Shown here: positions 31,421 through 42,500 of the stretch, in pieces | Layout of the letters: the number at the start of each line of letters is the position of its first letter | Numbering within the stretch: the first letter of the stretch is position 1 | Source of the DNA: Hysterangium stoloniferum | Taxonomy: Eukaryota; Basidiomycota; Agaricomycetes; Hysterangiales; Hysterangiaceae | Length of the DNA: 64,000 nucleotides | Direction: 5' to 3' | Assembly (NCBI GenBank): GCA_015178975.1 | Contig: WHVD01000018.1 | Location: 908,001 to 972,000, forward strand | Position numbers and translations under genes: made by a program | The notes under the pieces: model-generated | What the model saw: the letters and a program-made list of their open reading frames with translations, nothing else | Told to the model about the DNA's origin: nothing | Database searches by the model: none

Positions 31421-31549
31421 GACCTGAGCTGGATTTGAACCAGCAACCACTAAGTTTGGATTACATGTCTAGTGCTCTTTGGATTTGAACCAGCAACCAC
31501 TAAGTTTGGATTACATGTCTAGTGCTCTTAACCCCTGAGCTATCAGGCC
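31421..31549 (-). pseudogene. tRNA-Thr(UGU)-like gene with internal 50-bp duplication
   Basis: On the minus strand a 7-bp acceptor stem (GGCCTGA/TCAGGTC), D-arm (GCTC/GAGC) and T-arm (GCTGG TTCAAAT CCAGC) are all present. The anticodon loop CATGTAA gives UGU but has A instead of U at position 33. A 50-bp segment is tandemly repeated (31431-31480 and 31481-31530). Without it the molecule is 79 nt; about 6 nt next to the anticodon could be an intron-like insertion. A pseudogene is most likely; a 56-nt intron is the alternative. Confidence 0.6.
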
Positions 31550-34500
31550 ATTAAGAGTAGTTCTATTAAGAACCAGTTACTACTGAGATGATTAGTCATC
31601 AGTAAGATATTAATATATCCAGGTCAACCATTACTCATTCAACAAATAATCCTGCTGACCTTGAGATTGAATACTTACCAACATAATGAGATGATGGTTG
31701 GCATTCGTTGCCGCGCCAGGAATTGTCTGTGTGGTGGAGATCCTGGAAGGTGAATTTAGTTAAAGCTCAGGGGTGATTGAATGGCTTATTACTGTAGGTT
31801 ACGACGGTCTGATTTGTATTCATCTTGAATAGCGACGGTGAGGGAGGGAATTGTAGGTATTTCTCTGGTTTTTGTAGCAAGTGCCATCCACATCTGTTGC
31901 ACATGTTGGAATTTAACAAGCTGATTATGCGTTCGTTCCGCTTATGTAATCAAAGGTTTGCGTGTACCATTGTCAAGCCTTTTGTCTCTTCCCTTTTGTC
32001 CTCCCCTTTCTTTTGTTATCACCTTGCTATTGTTGGAGCATATATGAATAGCTACTTTTCATGTATGTACACTATCCATTTGCCCCAACGAGCTCACAGG
32101 ACAAACGATACAATTACATTGTGCTAACCTACTTGCGTTGTCTTTATTCACTCCCCTTATTTTAACAGCACACCCTCAAAAAAGGAGGTGTACGCCGTTT
32201 TTTCCCCAGTTGGATCCAACTTTCCAATGCGAAGTTGACGCTCAGCACAATTAGAACTGTTTTCGTCGTGGTCGAGATGCAGTCACGATGCTCGTCATAC
32301 CCTCAATGTAGGTTGTGTAGTTACTGGTGTAGTAGACCATCTGTAGAGGGTATCGGATGTTACACAAGAGAGAACGGAGGAGTGAAAGGTGGTATACATT
32401 TTTCTTAGGCGTCAATTTCGTAATGTTTATGCAGTCATTGTCCATGAAATGCTGTGAACAGGATGTGATCTGTGGGCAGTGTTGTTATAGGATGTGAGGA
32501 GGGAGGAATGATGGAACTAACAACGAGGATAAAGTTCTAGGTAGAAAGGTATGCTTCCAGCCGGACGACGGCTCCAAGATACAAGTGATTAGTCAGTTCG
32601 TCTGAGTGGGGTTTAGTAACGGAGTGGTAAGCAGTGAGGTAGGGCATTGTCTCTTCTAGCAACAAAAAGTGCGGCTTAGCACTCCGCGATGGGGCTGCCC
32701 GGTACTGTAGCTGATCTCTCTACATATATTCAATATTCAGGGCTCTCTAGCCGGCGTGCTCACACAGCACCACAATCGGCGAACTATGTTCTGGGGACTC
32801 CGATATTTGGAAGAAAGGATGACGGAATAAAAATGTGGGGAGAGATATACCGTTATCGATATAGTTATATGAATTGTTCACATGCGAAGCCATTGAGAAG
32901 AATAAAAGTATCAGTCCTGCCAGGTGCTGTGTTGATGAGATCTACATGATCTTATGCCGCAAGTTTTGGAAAATGCAGGTACTTGTCATTAGCTAGAATG
33001 AAGTGAAACAGAAAATGGACGATATCTCAATAACTTCGGGATTGTATCACTTGGAAGAGCTCCAATGTGTGAATACATCTCGTTAACAAGCAACCAGGCT
33101 CGCATTTTTGTTCCTCAAACATATGGATTATATATTCCAAAAAAAGAACTCGGCAACATCAGATTATGATAACTAGATGGAAAGGATATTGGGAGAATGG
33201 TATTATCAAGGGAAAAAGTTTAGAATGATGCACATGGTGACACGACATCTGAATCAAGCTGCCAGTTTTGAATGAGTGAGCTGAGTGAGCTCTCCAAATG
33301 ACTGAGAAGGGCTTTACCTCGAGGGAAAGGTCCCGGCACCTAGAGGTGATGCGGGTACAGCTACAATCTAACATGGGATACACGGTAGGCCCTAAAGGAC
33401 GTCAGTATGCCTATTCTCTCATAATGACAATGAATGGCATACCGGGATTGGGATTGGGACTGTGAAACAGTGATTGATGCACTGCTGCCTTTTCTCGACG
33501 GGAGTCGCGGAGACAAAGAAGAGAAGAGCCACAAGAGTGAAAAGTTTGGTGAAAGAGGCCATGAATTATGACGAAGGTCTGCGCTGAGAACGGTGACTAC
33601 TATCAAGTGAAAGTTTTAGCAGAGCATGTTAGCTTTTATAAGAAATTTGAGGGTCTCCACAGTGATGGTACTCGCAAGGTCACATGAATCATTGTTGGAG
33701 GTGTATCGCCATGAAACAACGGAACAAACCATGGCTATACATGGGAAAGGCGGAAAAACAAGCTATCGAGAGAATTGGCATTGTTGGTCATTTTAATCGG
33801 AGCCTAAAGGGGTAACAGTCGTGTCGAAGACGAATGTAAAAGACGCCACATGAGCCCATATTGTATACTCCGATCTACTAAATGCCAATAAGCCTAATGT
33901 ATGACAAACCAGTTCAATTACCGTTCGGAGCTCCGCCTTAAGTAACCTCCAGACGCTTCTCCACAAACTATATCGCATCGTCACCATCACGCCCACCCAT
34001 ACTATTCTGAAGGACGCGTGACTGTTGAATTACAGCGCTTTGGGAGTAAAATGGGGATACGTCATTCCAATTTGGGCTTTGTACGCACTGCTGCGGTGAA
34101 CCCTTTTTGGAGCATCCCACAATCCTTCCAAGGAGATGAACTTTAATAAATGAACTCTATTGTGCACTAAATCTTACAAAAATAGATGTTTTGGGACACA
34201 CAAGAATGGAACTAAAGGTAACTTTTAGGTTGAATGTAGTTTGTAAGTAAATATCACACCCAGTGTTAATATTAAGCATGTCAAAATATACCCAAAAATT
34301 ATCCTTTTATCAGCATTTTATGACCGCATAGATGAGTCCTTTTAAGACAAAATTAAAGTGAAACAATAGTTGACAATTAGATAGACTTTTACAAGGCTAA
34401 AAAAGATGACATTTTGACCTATTTTACGGAGTACTTAAATCCATTTCATCCATTACCCAGAGCGAAATTGGGAGTCTACAGCCAATAGATATTTCGATAA

Positions 34501-35402
34501 CAGCTGACCCTCCATGAACTTACACATAGGACAGTCAAATGAGACAGGTCGAAGAAATGGTGAAAATCGGGAGTCACCACACTTTGAATGAAGTATTGAG
34601 GTATACTAAGAAAGGAGATATTTTAATTAGTTGCTTCCAGTGGATATAATTATTACTCCGACACTTACATTCCCCAGGTAATTGATCGTTGCTGTAGTGA
34701 AACCAGACGTCCACAAATAGCAGGCACTATAATCTCGGACTGATACAATAGAACCGCGGTTGAACCTATACCAATGGCCATGTCAGCAGTAATACGGTCA
34801 ACAATGGGCATAGCGGGATTTTGAGCAGCACGGTACCGACGACCCGAACTCAACAGCAAGTTTGGATATGGCTAAGGCGCTGACCCAATTACCAGGCTAC
34901 AATGATGGCTCCTGAAAGTTATATCACCCAACACAGAAGTTCATGGCAATTATTGCGCTTACCTTGGGGTCCGGGGATGGGATGGTTCGACTTTGAATGT
35001 TCGAAGTACCTTTCAGGAGGAAAGAGTGAGCAGTCCTGTTGGGACTCCAATAACATAAACACAATACGCACAATGGAATTCACGTGAAGATCGCCTCCAA
35101 ATTGACCTGTGCAGAGCGCGATGAATTTTGTGGCATACAAAATTCTAAATTTGGGGGACATTTTGTGTTGTCTTTAATCCACTGACTACACAGCTCATTT
35201 TGATGTACCCTAAAATCCGATTACTGAATTTATTTTTTAACACTTTACCAAAGGACGGACACGTAGGAATGCTTGCCGAATCCATATCAAAACCGGTCCT
35301 TCCATTTTACCCCACATTTCGTTATGCCCAATCCTTCCGACACGCATTAAGCCTTCATGAACCCGTAGCGGCGAGATTTTTGCAGCCCAGTGGAGATGGT
35401 CG
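31550..35402. other. Mostly unassigned; scattered weak exons
   Basis: Short frames with natural-looking composition occur on the minus strand (33361-33606, 33793-33996, 34665-34859, 34919-35161) and plus strand (31825-32127, 32689-32949). None shows a recognisable domain, and I could not connect them by convincing splice sites. No repeats, LTRs or RNA genes are visible here. Host genes of unknown type may be present. Confidence 0.3.
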
Positions 35403-35469
35403 ATGAACGGTCCCAAGACTGGCCACCGGCTTTTCTATGGGATTTCATCTAAGGTGTCGTTATCGTCAA

Positions 35470-35824
35470 GAAGTACGGAAATCAGAGCGCTGTCGACACC
35501 GCGACTGTTGCATCGAGGTCGAACGTTTATCCAGAAGGCATTCAAACAGCCGCTGAGCGAGCAAAGGAGAAACTTGAGCGTAAAAGGCAAGAAAATAAAG
35601 GGATGAAAGAGGTGCGAGACAGTGCGAGGGAGGAAAGAGCGGGTCGACGAGGAGGGGGTCTGGACCAGCTCTGCTTCTCTGATGCAGCTGATGTAGTCTC
35701 TCTTCTCTCTGTGGATAGATTCTCTTTTGGGGCGGTCTGGACAGGATGCACGGTTGAAAGGGATGGTAGAACGCACAAGGCGCGAACAAGAAGAGCTCCA
35801 TATGACGTCAGAAAGAGTGGGTAA
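35470..35824 (+). CDS. Hypothetical basic/coiled protein exon
   Basis: The plus-strand frame reads VVIVKKYGNQSAVDTATVAS, NVYPEGIQTAAERAKEKLER, then an Arg/Glu-rich helix (KRQENKGMKEVRDSAREERA) to a TAA at about 35822. The upstream junction is unclear (a stop lies just before GVVIV). It is preferred over the 197-codon minus-strand ORF at 35435-36028, which has Ser/Arg/His-rich shadow composition. Unknown function. Confidence 0.35.
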
Positions 35825-35958
35825 ATGGCGGAGCGAGGTTGTGGATTCAGCCGACTGAATGTTTAATGTGTGATGATAGGTAAGGAGCGTGTCGACCTTG
35901 AAGGATTTCCGGTACCGGGCTATAGGAAAGTGCCGCGCAGGGTGGCGCGCTGCCGCGC

Positions 35959-36264
35959 AAGTGCCGCGACATGTTTCTTTTTTCAAAATCCGTGGATAGT
36001 TCATCAATTTTGTATTCAAAATTACCAAAATAAGATTATATTTGACATTATATCATCAAAACATGAGAACTGTTACATCTGGTGTACATTTTCCTTGATG
36101 AAATATACCTTGTGCACCACTTTAATTGGCACATACTTAGTTTTAGCCCTTCTTTAATTGGTATTAATTCTCAAATAAACTTATTAAGTCTTAAATAATA
36201 AAATGTAACTTCTAAATGACATAGGTTCTAGGTTTACACGAAAAGCTTGCATGTCGCGGCACTT
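35959..36264. mobile_element. Small TIR element with CpG-rich ends
   Basis: AAGTGCCGCGACATG (35959-35973) and its exact inverse CATGTCGCGGCACTT (36250-36264) bound an AT-rich, non-coding interior of about 276 bp. Additional TGCCGCG copies cluster outside (35931-35957, and TGCCGCGACA at 36283-36292, which makes a hairpin with 36252-36261). No clear target duplication. Confidence 0.5.
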
Positions 36265-36417
36265 CCTCATTAGGAAGGTAACTGCCGCGACACTGAAACA
36301 ACTGTACTTGTGGATAAGAGAGCCTCTAAAAATGTCAAATACTATGTATGAAATGCTTTATATTATGTTATATGCTCTTAAAAGTGAATATTATATACAA
36401 AAATCCTTCTTATTAGA

Positions 36418-36436
36418 GGTTAGGGTTAGGGTTAGG
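36418..36436 (+). repeat. Short interstitial telomere-like run
   Basis: GGTTAGGGTTAGGGTTAGG, three TTAGGG-type units, in AT-rich non-coding sequence. Confidence 0.8.
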
Positions 36437-36439
36437 ATT

Positions 36440-36798
36440 TACCATACCTCTATGTCTTTTCATAATTCACCCTGGGTCATTTTCTGAGTATTCTTTTAGG
36501 CTGCCTCTGAAACATAGCTTCCTCACCCATTCAGTCTGCTGTGTACTTCTGAGCTAATCAGATTTTTGGTCTATTTAGAGGCAAATGTGAGATTCTTGAG
36601 TGTCTGGTTCACTGCATTCACTAAATCCATATTACATGAAAGTATGAGCATCAGATTGTGAAATTGACAGTGAAATACCTGATATTCAGTCTTTCTGGTT
36701 CAGGAATATTACATTCATTCCAAGAATAAGGAATGAAAGAATATAGACTTCACTATTTCCAATCTCATGTCACTGTAGATACGTACACTGGTGATAGC
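36440..36798. other. AT-rich non-coding
   Basis: No ORF, repeat or RNA gene recognised up to the LTR-C pair. Confidence 0.4.
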
Positions 36799-37230
36799 TG
36801 TCACGAATCAATTATTCTTCAATAAAGTCGAATATTATTCTACTAATCGAACTCGAAAGCCTCATTTGACGAAGTATATATTTGCCCTGTTGATGAAGTA
36901 AGAGGCTATTACCAGTCATGAGAACTCATGGAAGTATTTGTCAAAGAAGTTATAACAAGATAGATTACTAATATCACTAATTTACAGATATTTCGACTGA
37001 CTTTCCTCGCTTCTTTCGTAGCCCTTTTATGCTTTTTCTTCACATTGTTATGACTATGTTATGAACTAATAATGAAATCATACATAACATTGAAATGAGA
37101 CATGTCAAAAGAGATTTGATGGTGTTGAATAATGTTTGGGTTTATCGAGTTGAATTCAATGAGTCGAAGAGTTGTCGAAAGTTACCTTTGAATATTTGTG
37201 ACAGTATTGTGACTTGTGACGGTTGTGACA
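36799..37230 (-). mobile_element. LTR-C, subfamily C2
   Basis: TGTCACGAATCAATTATTC to GGTTGTGACA, about 432 bp. It is homologous to the solo LTR at 45633-46058. It is separated by 5 bp (GTAAC) from the next LTR-C. Its flanks do not match each other. Confidence 0.7.
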
Positions 37231-37235
37231 GTAAC

Positions 37236-37715
37236 TGTCACGAATCGAATTTTACTCAATAAAGTTGAATAAACAATTGAAGAATATTCAACAATATTGA
37301 ATAAAGATGCCTCATTCGATGAAGTATTAATTCATCCTGTTGATAAAGCATGAGGCAAAGATAGAACACAGAGGCTCATGAATAATTAAGTTGAAGAAAG
37401 GCTCAGAAAAGTTTGACAATTATATAATACAGTAATAATATAATATAATACAGGTTTTCTGACTGACTTCCTTTGTTCCTATCATTGCCCTTATATACTA
37501 TATATCATTTACTTATGATGATAATATGATATCAAAGTGAAATCATCAATGATATCAAACTGAGACAAGTTGAAGATATTCAATATTGTCGAAGATATTG
37601 TCAAAGAATAGTTGAGTCGGAAGTCGAGTTGGAAATATGAGTTGGAAAGTTGAAGGAATGTCAAAGAAATATTAAGTTGAATATTATCAAAATTTGAGTT
37701 TGTATGTTCGTGACA
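37236..37715 (-). mobile_element. LTR-C, subfamily C1
   Basis: TGTCACGAATCGAATTTTAC to ATGTTCGTGACA, 480 bp, the same subfamily as the copy at 61974-62655 but without its minisatellite expansion. The right flank (GCTTG) does not match the left (GTAAC). Confidence 0.75.
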
Positions 37716-38153
37716 GCTTGCTGGCCTCCAGCACCTGCACTCCCAGTTGTTCTGCATCAGTCCATCTGCCCAGCTCAGAATATATAGCAGCCAAGTGGAA
37801 CCTGGCTCTATTCCAAAAGAATAATCTACAAATGATTGTTTGACTAAATTTTGTCAGATATAGGATAAATATTAATATTTTTGCATTCTTCAGAGTGATA
37901 CCTAATCAACTGAATTTGATTAAATATTAATTTTACAACAAACAATATAAATATATATACTTTAGTGGATAAATAACTTTTAAAGTTTTGGGTTATCCTC
38001 CTATGGTGATTCACCAAGACTCTTTTTTGTATTTTCTGAAACTCTTCCTGAGCCTTAATTCCACCTTGCAACACATATAACAGCACTGGTATATGAATAT
38101 AGTGTACCATCTCACTCCGCACATCATCTCAGCCATTCAGCATCGAGCACATC

Positions 38154-39503
38154 ATGTCGCAAGAACAGCCCGAAAATTCCAATAATCTTGTAGGGAGTAC
38201 TCATAACAATCGCAGATTTCCTTCCTAATATCCAAATAGCACGTGGAACGCTTTCGAATTTTGGTTATTGGCAACGCCAACGCTGGAAAGACAACCATTC
38301 TGAAAAAGGTGTGCCATGCCCAGGGTCGCGAACCGGTCTATCTAAATGTAGATCTGTGCCATACCTAACTGCAATATCCCTAATGCAGTTTACTTTATGC
38401 TTTTGTTACTTACCTGATGTAGAGCGATTCCAAGTTGGAGCCGTCGGCCTCGGTCTGTGTTGGATCGACTTGCACCTCCAGTGGTGGTGCGCTCATGATA
38501 ATTTTTAGCGCGGAAACCATGAGATCGAACACCAGTTTCAATATCCAACTGCTCACGGCTTCGTATTTCATGACTCCCGCGGGTTCGAAGCGGGTGGTGC
38601 TGTCGAACTGCAAAAAGTCAAGGACTTTATCGAAAACCGAGCAAAGGGTGGGCAATTAAAGGATCAATTGCATGCCATCTGGTGCGTGGAAGTTCTGTGT
38701 TATTTTTTCCACTTTCTGACTTTTGCGGTTCAGGTATTGCTTGCCAACTAGCAACGATAGAGGGATGACCAATGCGGAGATGAGTCTGTTCGAGAGCGGC
38801 ACGGGAAATGGTCAGCGAGTGTCTGCCTCATGAGCTGAGTTTACTGATTATCATCCAAGTCCCCATTATCGCCATTTTCACGAAGATGGATGCTCTGGAC
38901 CAGATGGCACGCAACCAGTTAATGTTTAATGACGATAACCTTTCTCGCGAAGAAATTGACGAGCAAGTTCCCAATGTGGCAAAGGCCATGTTTCAGGAGA
39001 AATACCTCAAACGACTCGATGAAGTAAAACACAAGCCTCGTTATGTCGTACTGCTCCGTGGTATGCTCCTTGTCGATGACACAGCAACCCGCTCACCCAT
39101 ACTGCTCAGACATGAACAAAGAGGATACTAATTGTGATGAGCTGATCGTGAGAACCTCACAGGCCCTTGACCGTGACACTCTGAAACTGTTCTGTCTGTC
39201 GATATTGCAGATCGACATTGAATCTCGTATCAAACAAGTTATCAACAGGTGAGTTCTCCGCCTTCAAAACAGACTGCCAATACATGGATATCCAAGGATA
39301 ATTATACCGCAGGTCCAAGGTGAGGGAGAATATAGCCAATGCAAGACATACTATTGAATTTGTGGGTATCGCTTTCCTCAGCTGTTCTCGAATCGGGCAC
39401 ATTTTCCGAAGAACAAGCAAAAGCCTTGTTCTGCAAGGTCATGTGTTGTTTTCCACACGTCTTGGTGCGAGAATGTTGTAACTCCTGCTCTTACACGTTT
39501 TAA
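38154..39503 (+). pseudogene. P-loop G-domain protein, eight exons, one-base frameshift
   Basis: Exons: 38154-38189, 38240-38347, 38423-38452, 38509-38681, 38734-38810, 38860-39060, 39110-39248 and 39313 on. The introns are 49-75 nt. VERFRILVIGNANAGKTT contains the Walker A/G1 (38270-38296). HDSRGFEAGG is the DxxG switch (38572-38598). IAIFTKMDAL is the TKxD base-recognition motif (38880-38891). These mark an MMR_HSR1/AIG1-like GTPase of a family I recall as expanded in Agaricomycetes. After TIEFV a run GTGGG (39362-39366) appears to contain one extra G. One frame runs on to 39481, while the expected C-terminal block (FSEEQAKALFCKV, FPHVLVRE) is in the other frame, ending at TAA 39501-39503. 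The intron/micro-exon array starts 6 bp later. Confidence 0.75.
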
Positions 39504-39508
39504 CGTTG

Positions 39509-42500
39509 GTAACAACAGGCCGTGAGTGACTCAAAGCTATCCTCTAATCATGTCATTCCCTGATATTTCATTGGTAGAGTGTGAGTGTCCATACATATGT
39601 TGACAATATCCGGAGATTATTGATTCCAGTATCTTGGCCTTTTAGTTTGTGAGTTGATCTTCCTTGGGATTGTCATTGCCTTATCTAACCTAACATCATT
39701 GCTTCTCAGCGGAATATAGGTCTATCTTGGGAAGTGTTATCATTATGTTGATCTCCACTTCTCCCTGCTCACCACAGAAAGTATGTAACACAATTCCACT
39801 GCAGTCTGCTTTTTCTATTCACAATCATTGAATTATTTTTTTATCATGTTTCCAGGTGGTGAGTATTTTAGCAAATATGATTATAATACTGCTCAAGCTA
39901 GTTTATCATCCACTGCCCTCTTTTAGATTGTGAGTATGGCTTCTTCATATTTGTATTTGGCTTGTGACATACTTGACAGGTGGTAAGCCCTTGCTGTTGT
40001 TTGAAGGCCGTGTAAGCTTCATCTGGTACATTGCCAATAGGATGTGAGTGTGTCTGCCCAGTTTCTCATATACTGGCTCATAACTGTTCCTGAAAAGTAC
40101 AATGTGGCAGATGGTGAGTCTTTTTGTACTGCATGGTCCTTTAGTGGCTTAATGACTTGTGGATGACTCAGGATGTAAGTATGCACACCCAATGCATAAA
40201 TAATTGATGGATACTAATAAGAGTATGATCCGACTGGTTTTAAACTGCACAGAATGTGAGTATGCTTATATGGTTATATTGAAGTTAACCTCATATGATT
40301 TTCACATTGTGAAAGAATGTAAATTCCCTCTGAGTTCTAATTACATACTTCATTCACTCACAGCAATTTTCTGCCTGCTTGGACTTGATAGGCTGTGAGT
40401 TGGAATATTCTCTGGATTTGGTTACTAAGAAATTCTAATACCATATTTGTAATGCTCAAACAGATTGATGTGAGTGTCTCTCCCAAACGACTATAGTATA
40501 CTTATTAAAAACTGTGTTTGAGATAGGCTGTAAGCACTGCCTATCCAAGGTTTGGAAACCAGTTCATGATACTTTGCTTTCATCTTACCAACAGACTGTA
40601 TGTGCTGTCCGGTTAAATGCATTGTCGAAGTCTGGATAACAATACTTATGCTCTTTTGTTGTGTGGATTACCTACAGAGAGTGAGTGTATCTGACTCTGT
40701 TGCATTCCATGGCTAAATGGGCTGTGGAAAATTTAGGAGGTTAGTCACATACTCACTGTCATGTATAAGTATGTATTATTGAGTGGTGGATTGATTGGAT
40801 GTAAATCAGAGTGTATGTGTTTTGCTTTTTGTACCAAATTGAAGAAGAGTACTCAATGGAATTTCTGTCCTGGGATTGCAGTTGGTGAGGATTCCTTGCT
40901 TGCTTGTAATCAGAATTATTATCACAAACTAAACTGACATCTTGAACAATTGTGGGGGTGGTCATTATAGGATGTAAGTTTTTCTGCCTTTTCTGCCCCT
41001 CATGGCTCATCTGCCTTGGCATGCTCTTCCCAGTTTGTGAGTTTCTGATTTTTTCCTCCTTCTCTGCCCCTCATGGCTCATCTCCTTTGGCATGCTCTTC
41101 CCAGTTTGTGAGTTTCTGACTTTGTCCTCCTTCTCTGCCCCTCATGGCTCATCTCCCTTGGCATCCTCTTCCCAGTTTGTGAGTTTCTGACTTTGTCATC
41201 CTCTGCCCCTCATTGCTCATCTCCCTTGGCATCCTCTTCCCAGGAAGTGAGTTTCTCTCCTTCTCTGGCCCTGGTGGCTCATCTGTTTTGGCATGCTCTT
41301 CCCAGGAAGTAAGTTTCTGACCTTTTCCTCTGTGTCTGGCCCTTATGATGTATCTCCCTTGCCATGTTCCCCAGCGAGTGAGTTTCTGACTTTTTCTCTT
41401 TCTCTGGCCCTCATGGCTAATCTCCCTTGGCATGCTCTTCCCAGTTTGTGAGTTTCTGACTTTTTCATCATTGTCTGGCCCTCATGGCTTATCTCCCTCG
41501 GCATGCTCTTCCCAGCGAGTGAGTTTCTGACTTGTCTCTCCTCTGGCCCTCATGGCTCATCTCCCTTGGCATGGTCTTCCCAGTTTGTGAGTTTCTGACT
41601 TTGTCCTCCCTGTCTGCTCCTCATGGCTCATTGCCCTTGGCATGCTCTTCCCAGGAAGTGAGTTTCTGACTTTTCCTCTTTGTCTGCCCCTCATGGCTCA
41701 TCTCCCTTGGCATGCTCTTCCCAGTTTGTGAGTTTCTGACTTTGTCCTCCTTGTCTGCCCCTCATGGCTCATCTCCCTTGGCATGCTCTTCCCAGTTTGT
41801 GAGTTTCTGACTTTGTTGTCCCCTTGTCTGTCCCTCATGGCTCATCTCCCTTGGCATGCTCTTCCCAGCAAGTGAGTTTCTGACTTTTTCCTCCTTCTCT
41901 GCCCCTCATGGCTCATCTCCCTTGGCATGCTCTTCCCAGGAAGTGAGTTTTGACTTTTTCCTCTTTGTCTGCCCCTCATGGCTCATCTCCCTTGGCATAC
42001 TCTTGCCAGCGAGTGAGATTCTGACCTTTTCCTCCTTCTCTCGCCCTGATGGCTCATCTCCCTTGGGATGCTCTTCCAGTTTGTGAGTTTTTGACCTTTT
42101 CCTCTTTGTCTGCCCCTCATGGCTCATCTCCCTTGGTATGCTCTTCCCAGCAAGTGAGTTTCTGACTTGTCTCTCCTCTGGCCCTCATGGCTCATCTCCC
42201 TTGGCATGCTCTTCCCAGTTTGTGAGATTCTGACTTTTTCATCTTTGTCTGCTCCTCATGGCTCATCTCCCTTGGCATGCTCTTCCCAGGAAGTGAGTTT
42301 CTGACTTTTTCCTCTTTGCCTGGCCCTCATGGCTCATCTCCCTTGGCATGGTCTTCCCAGGTTGTGAGTTTCTGACTTTGTCGTCCTTGTCTGTCCCTCA
42401 TGGCTCATCTCCCTTGGCATGCTCTTCCCAGGAAGTGAGTTTCTAACTGTGTCCTCCTTGTCTGCCCCTCATGGTGACTCATCTCCCTTGGCATGCTCTT

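Noticed and set aside
35435..36028. 197-codon minus-strand ORF
   Set aside because: Ser/Arg/His/Pro-rich composition looks like the shadow of the plus-strand frame with KKYGNQSAVDTATVASRS.
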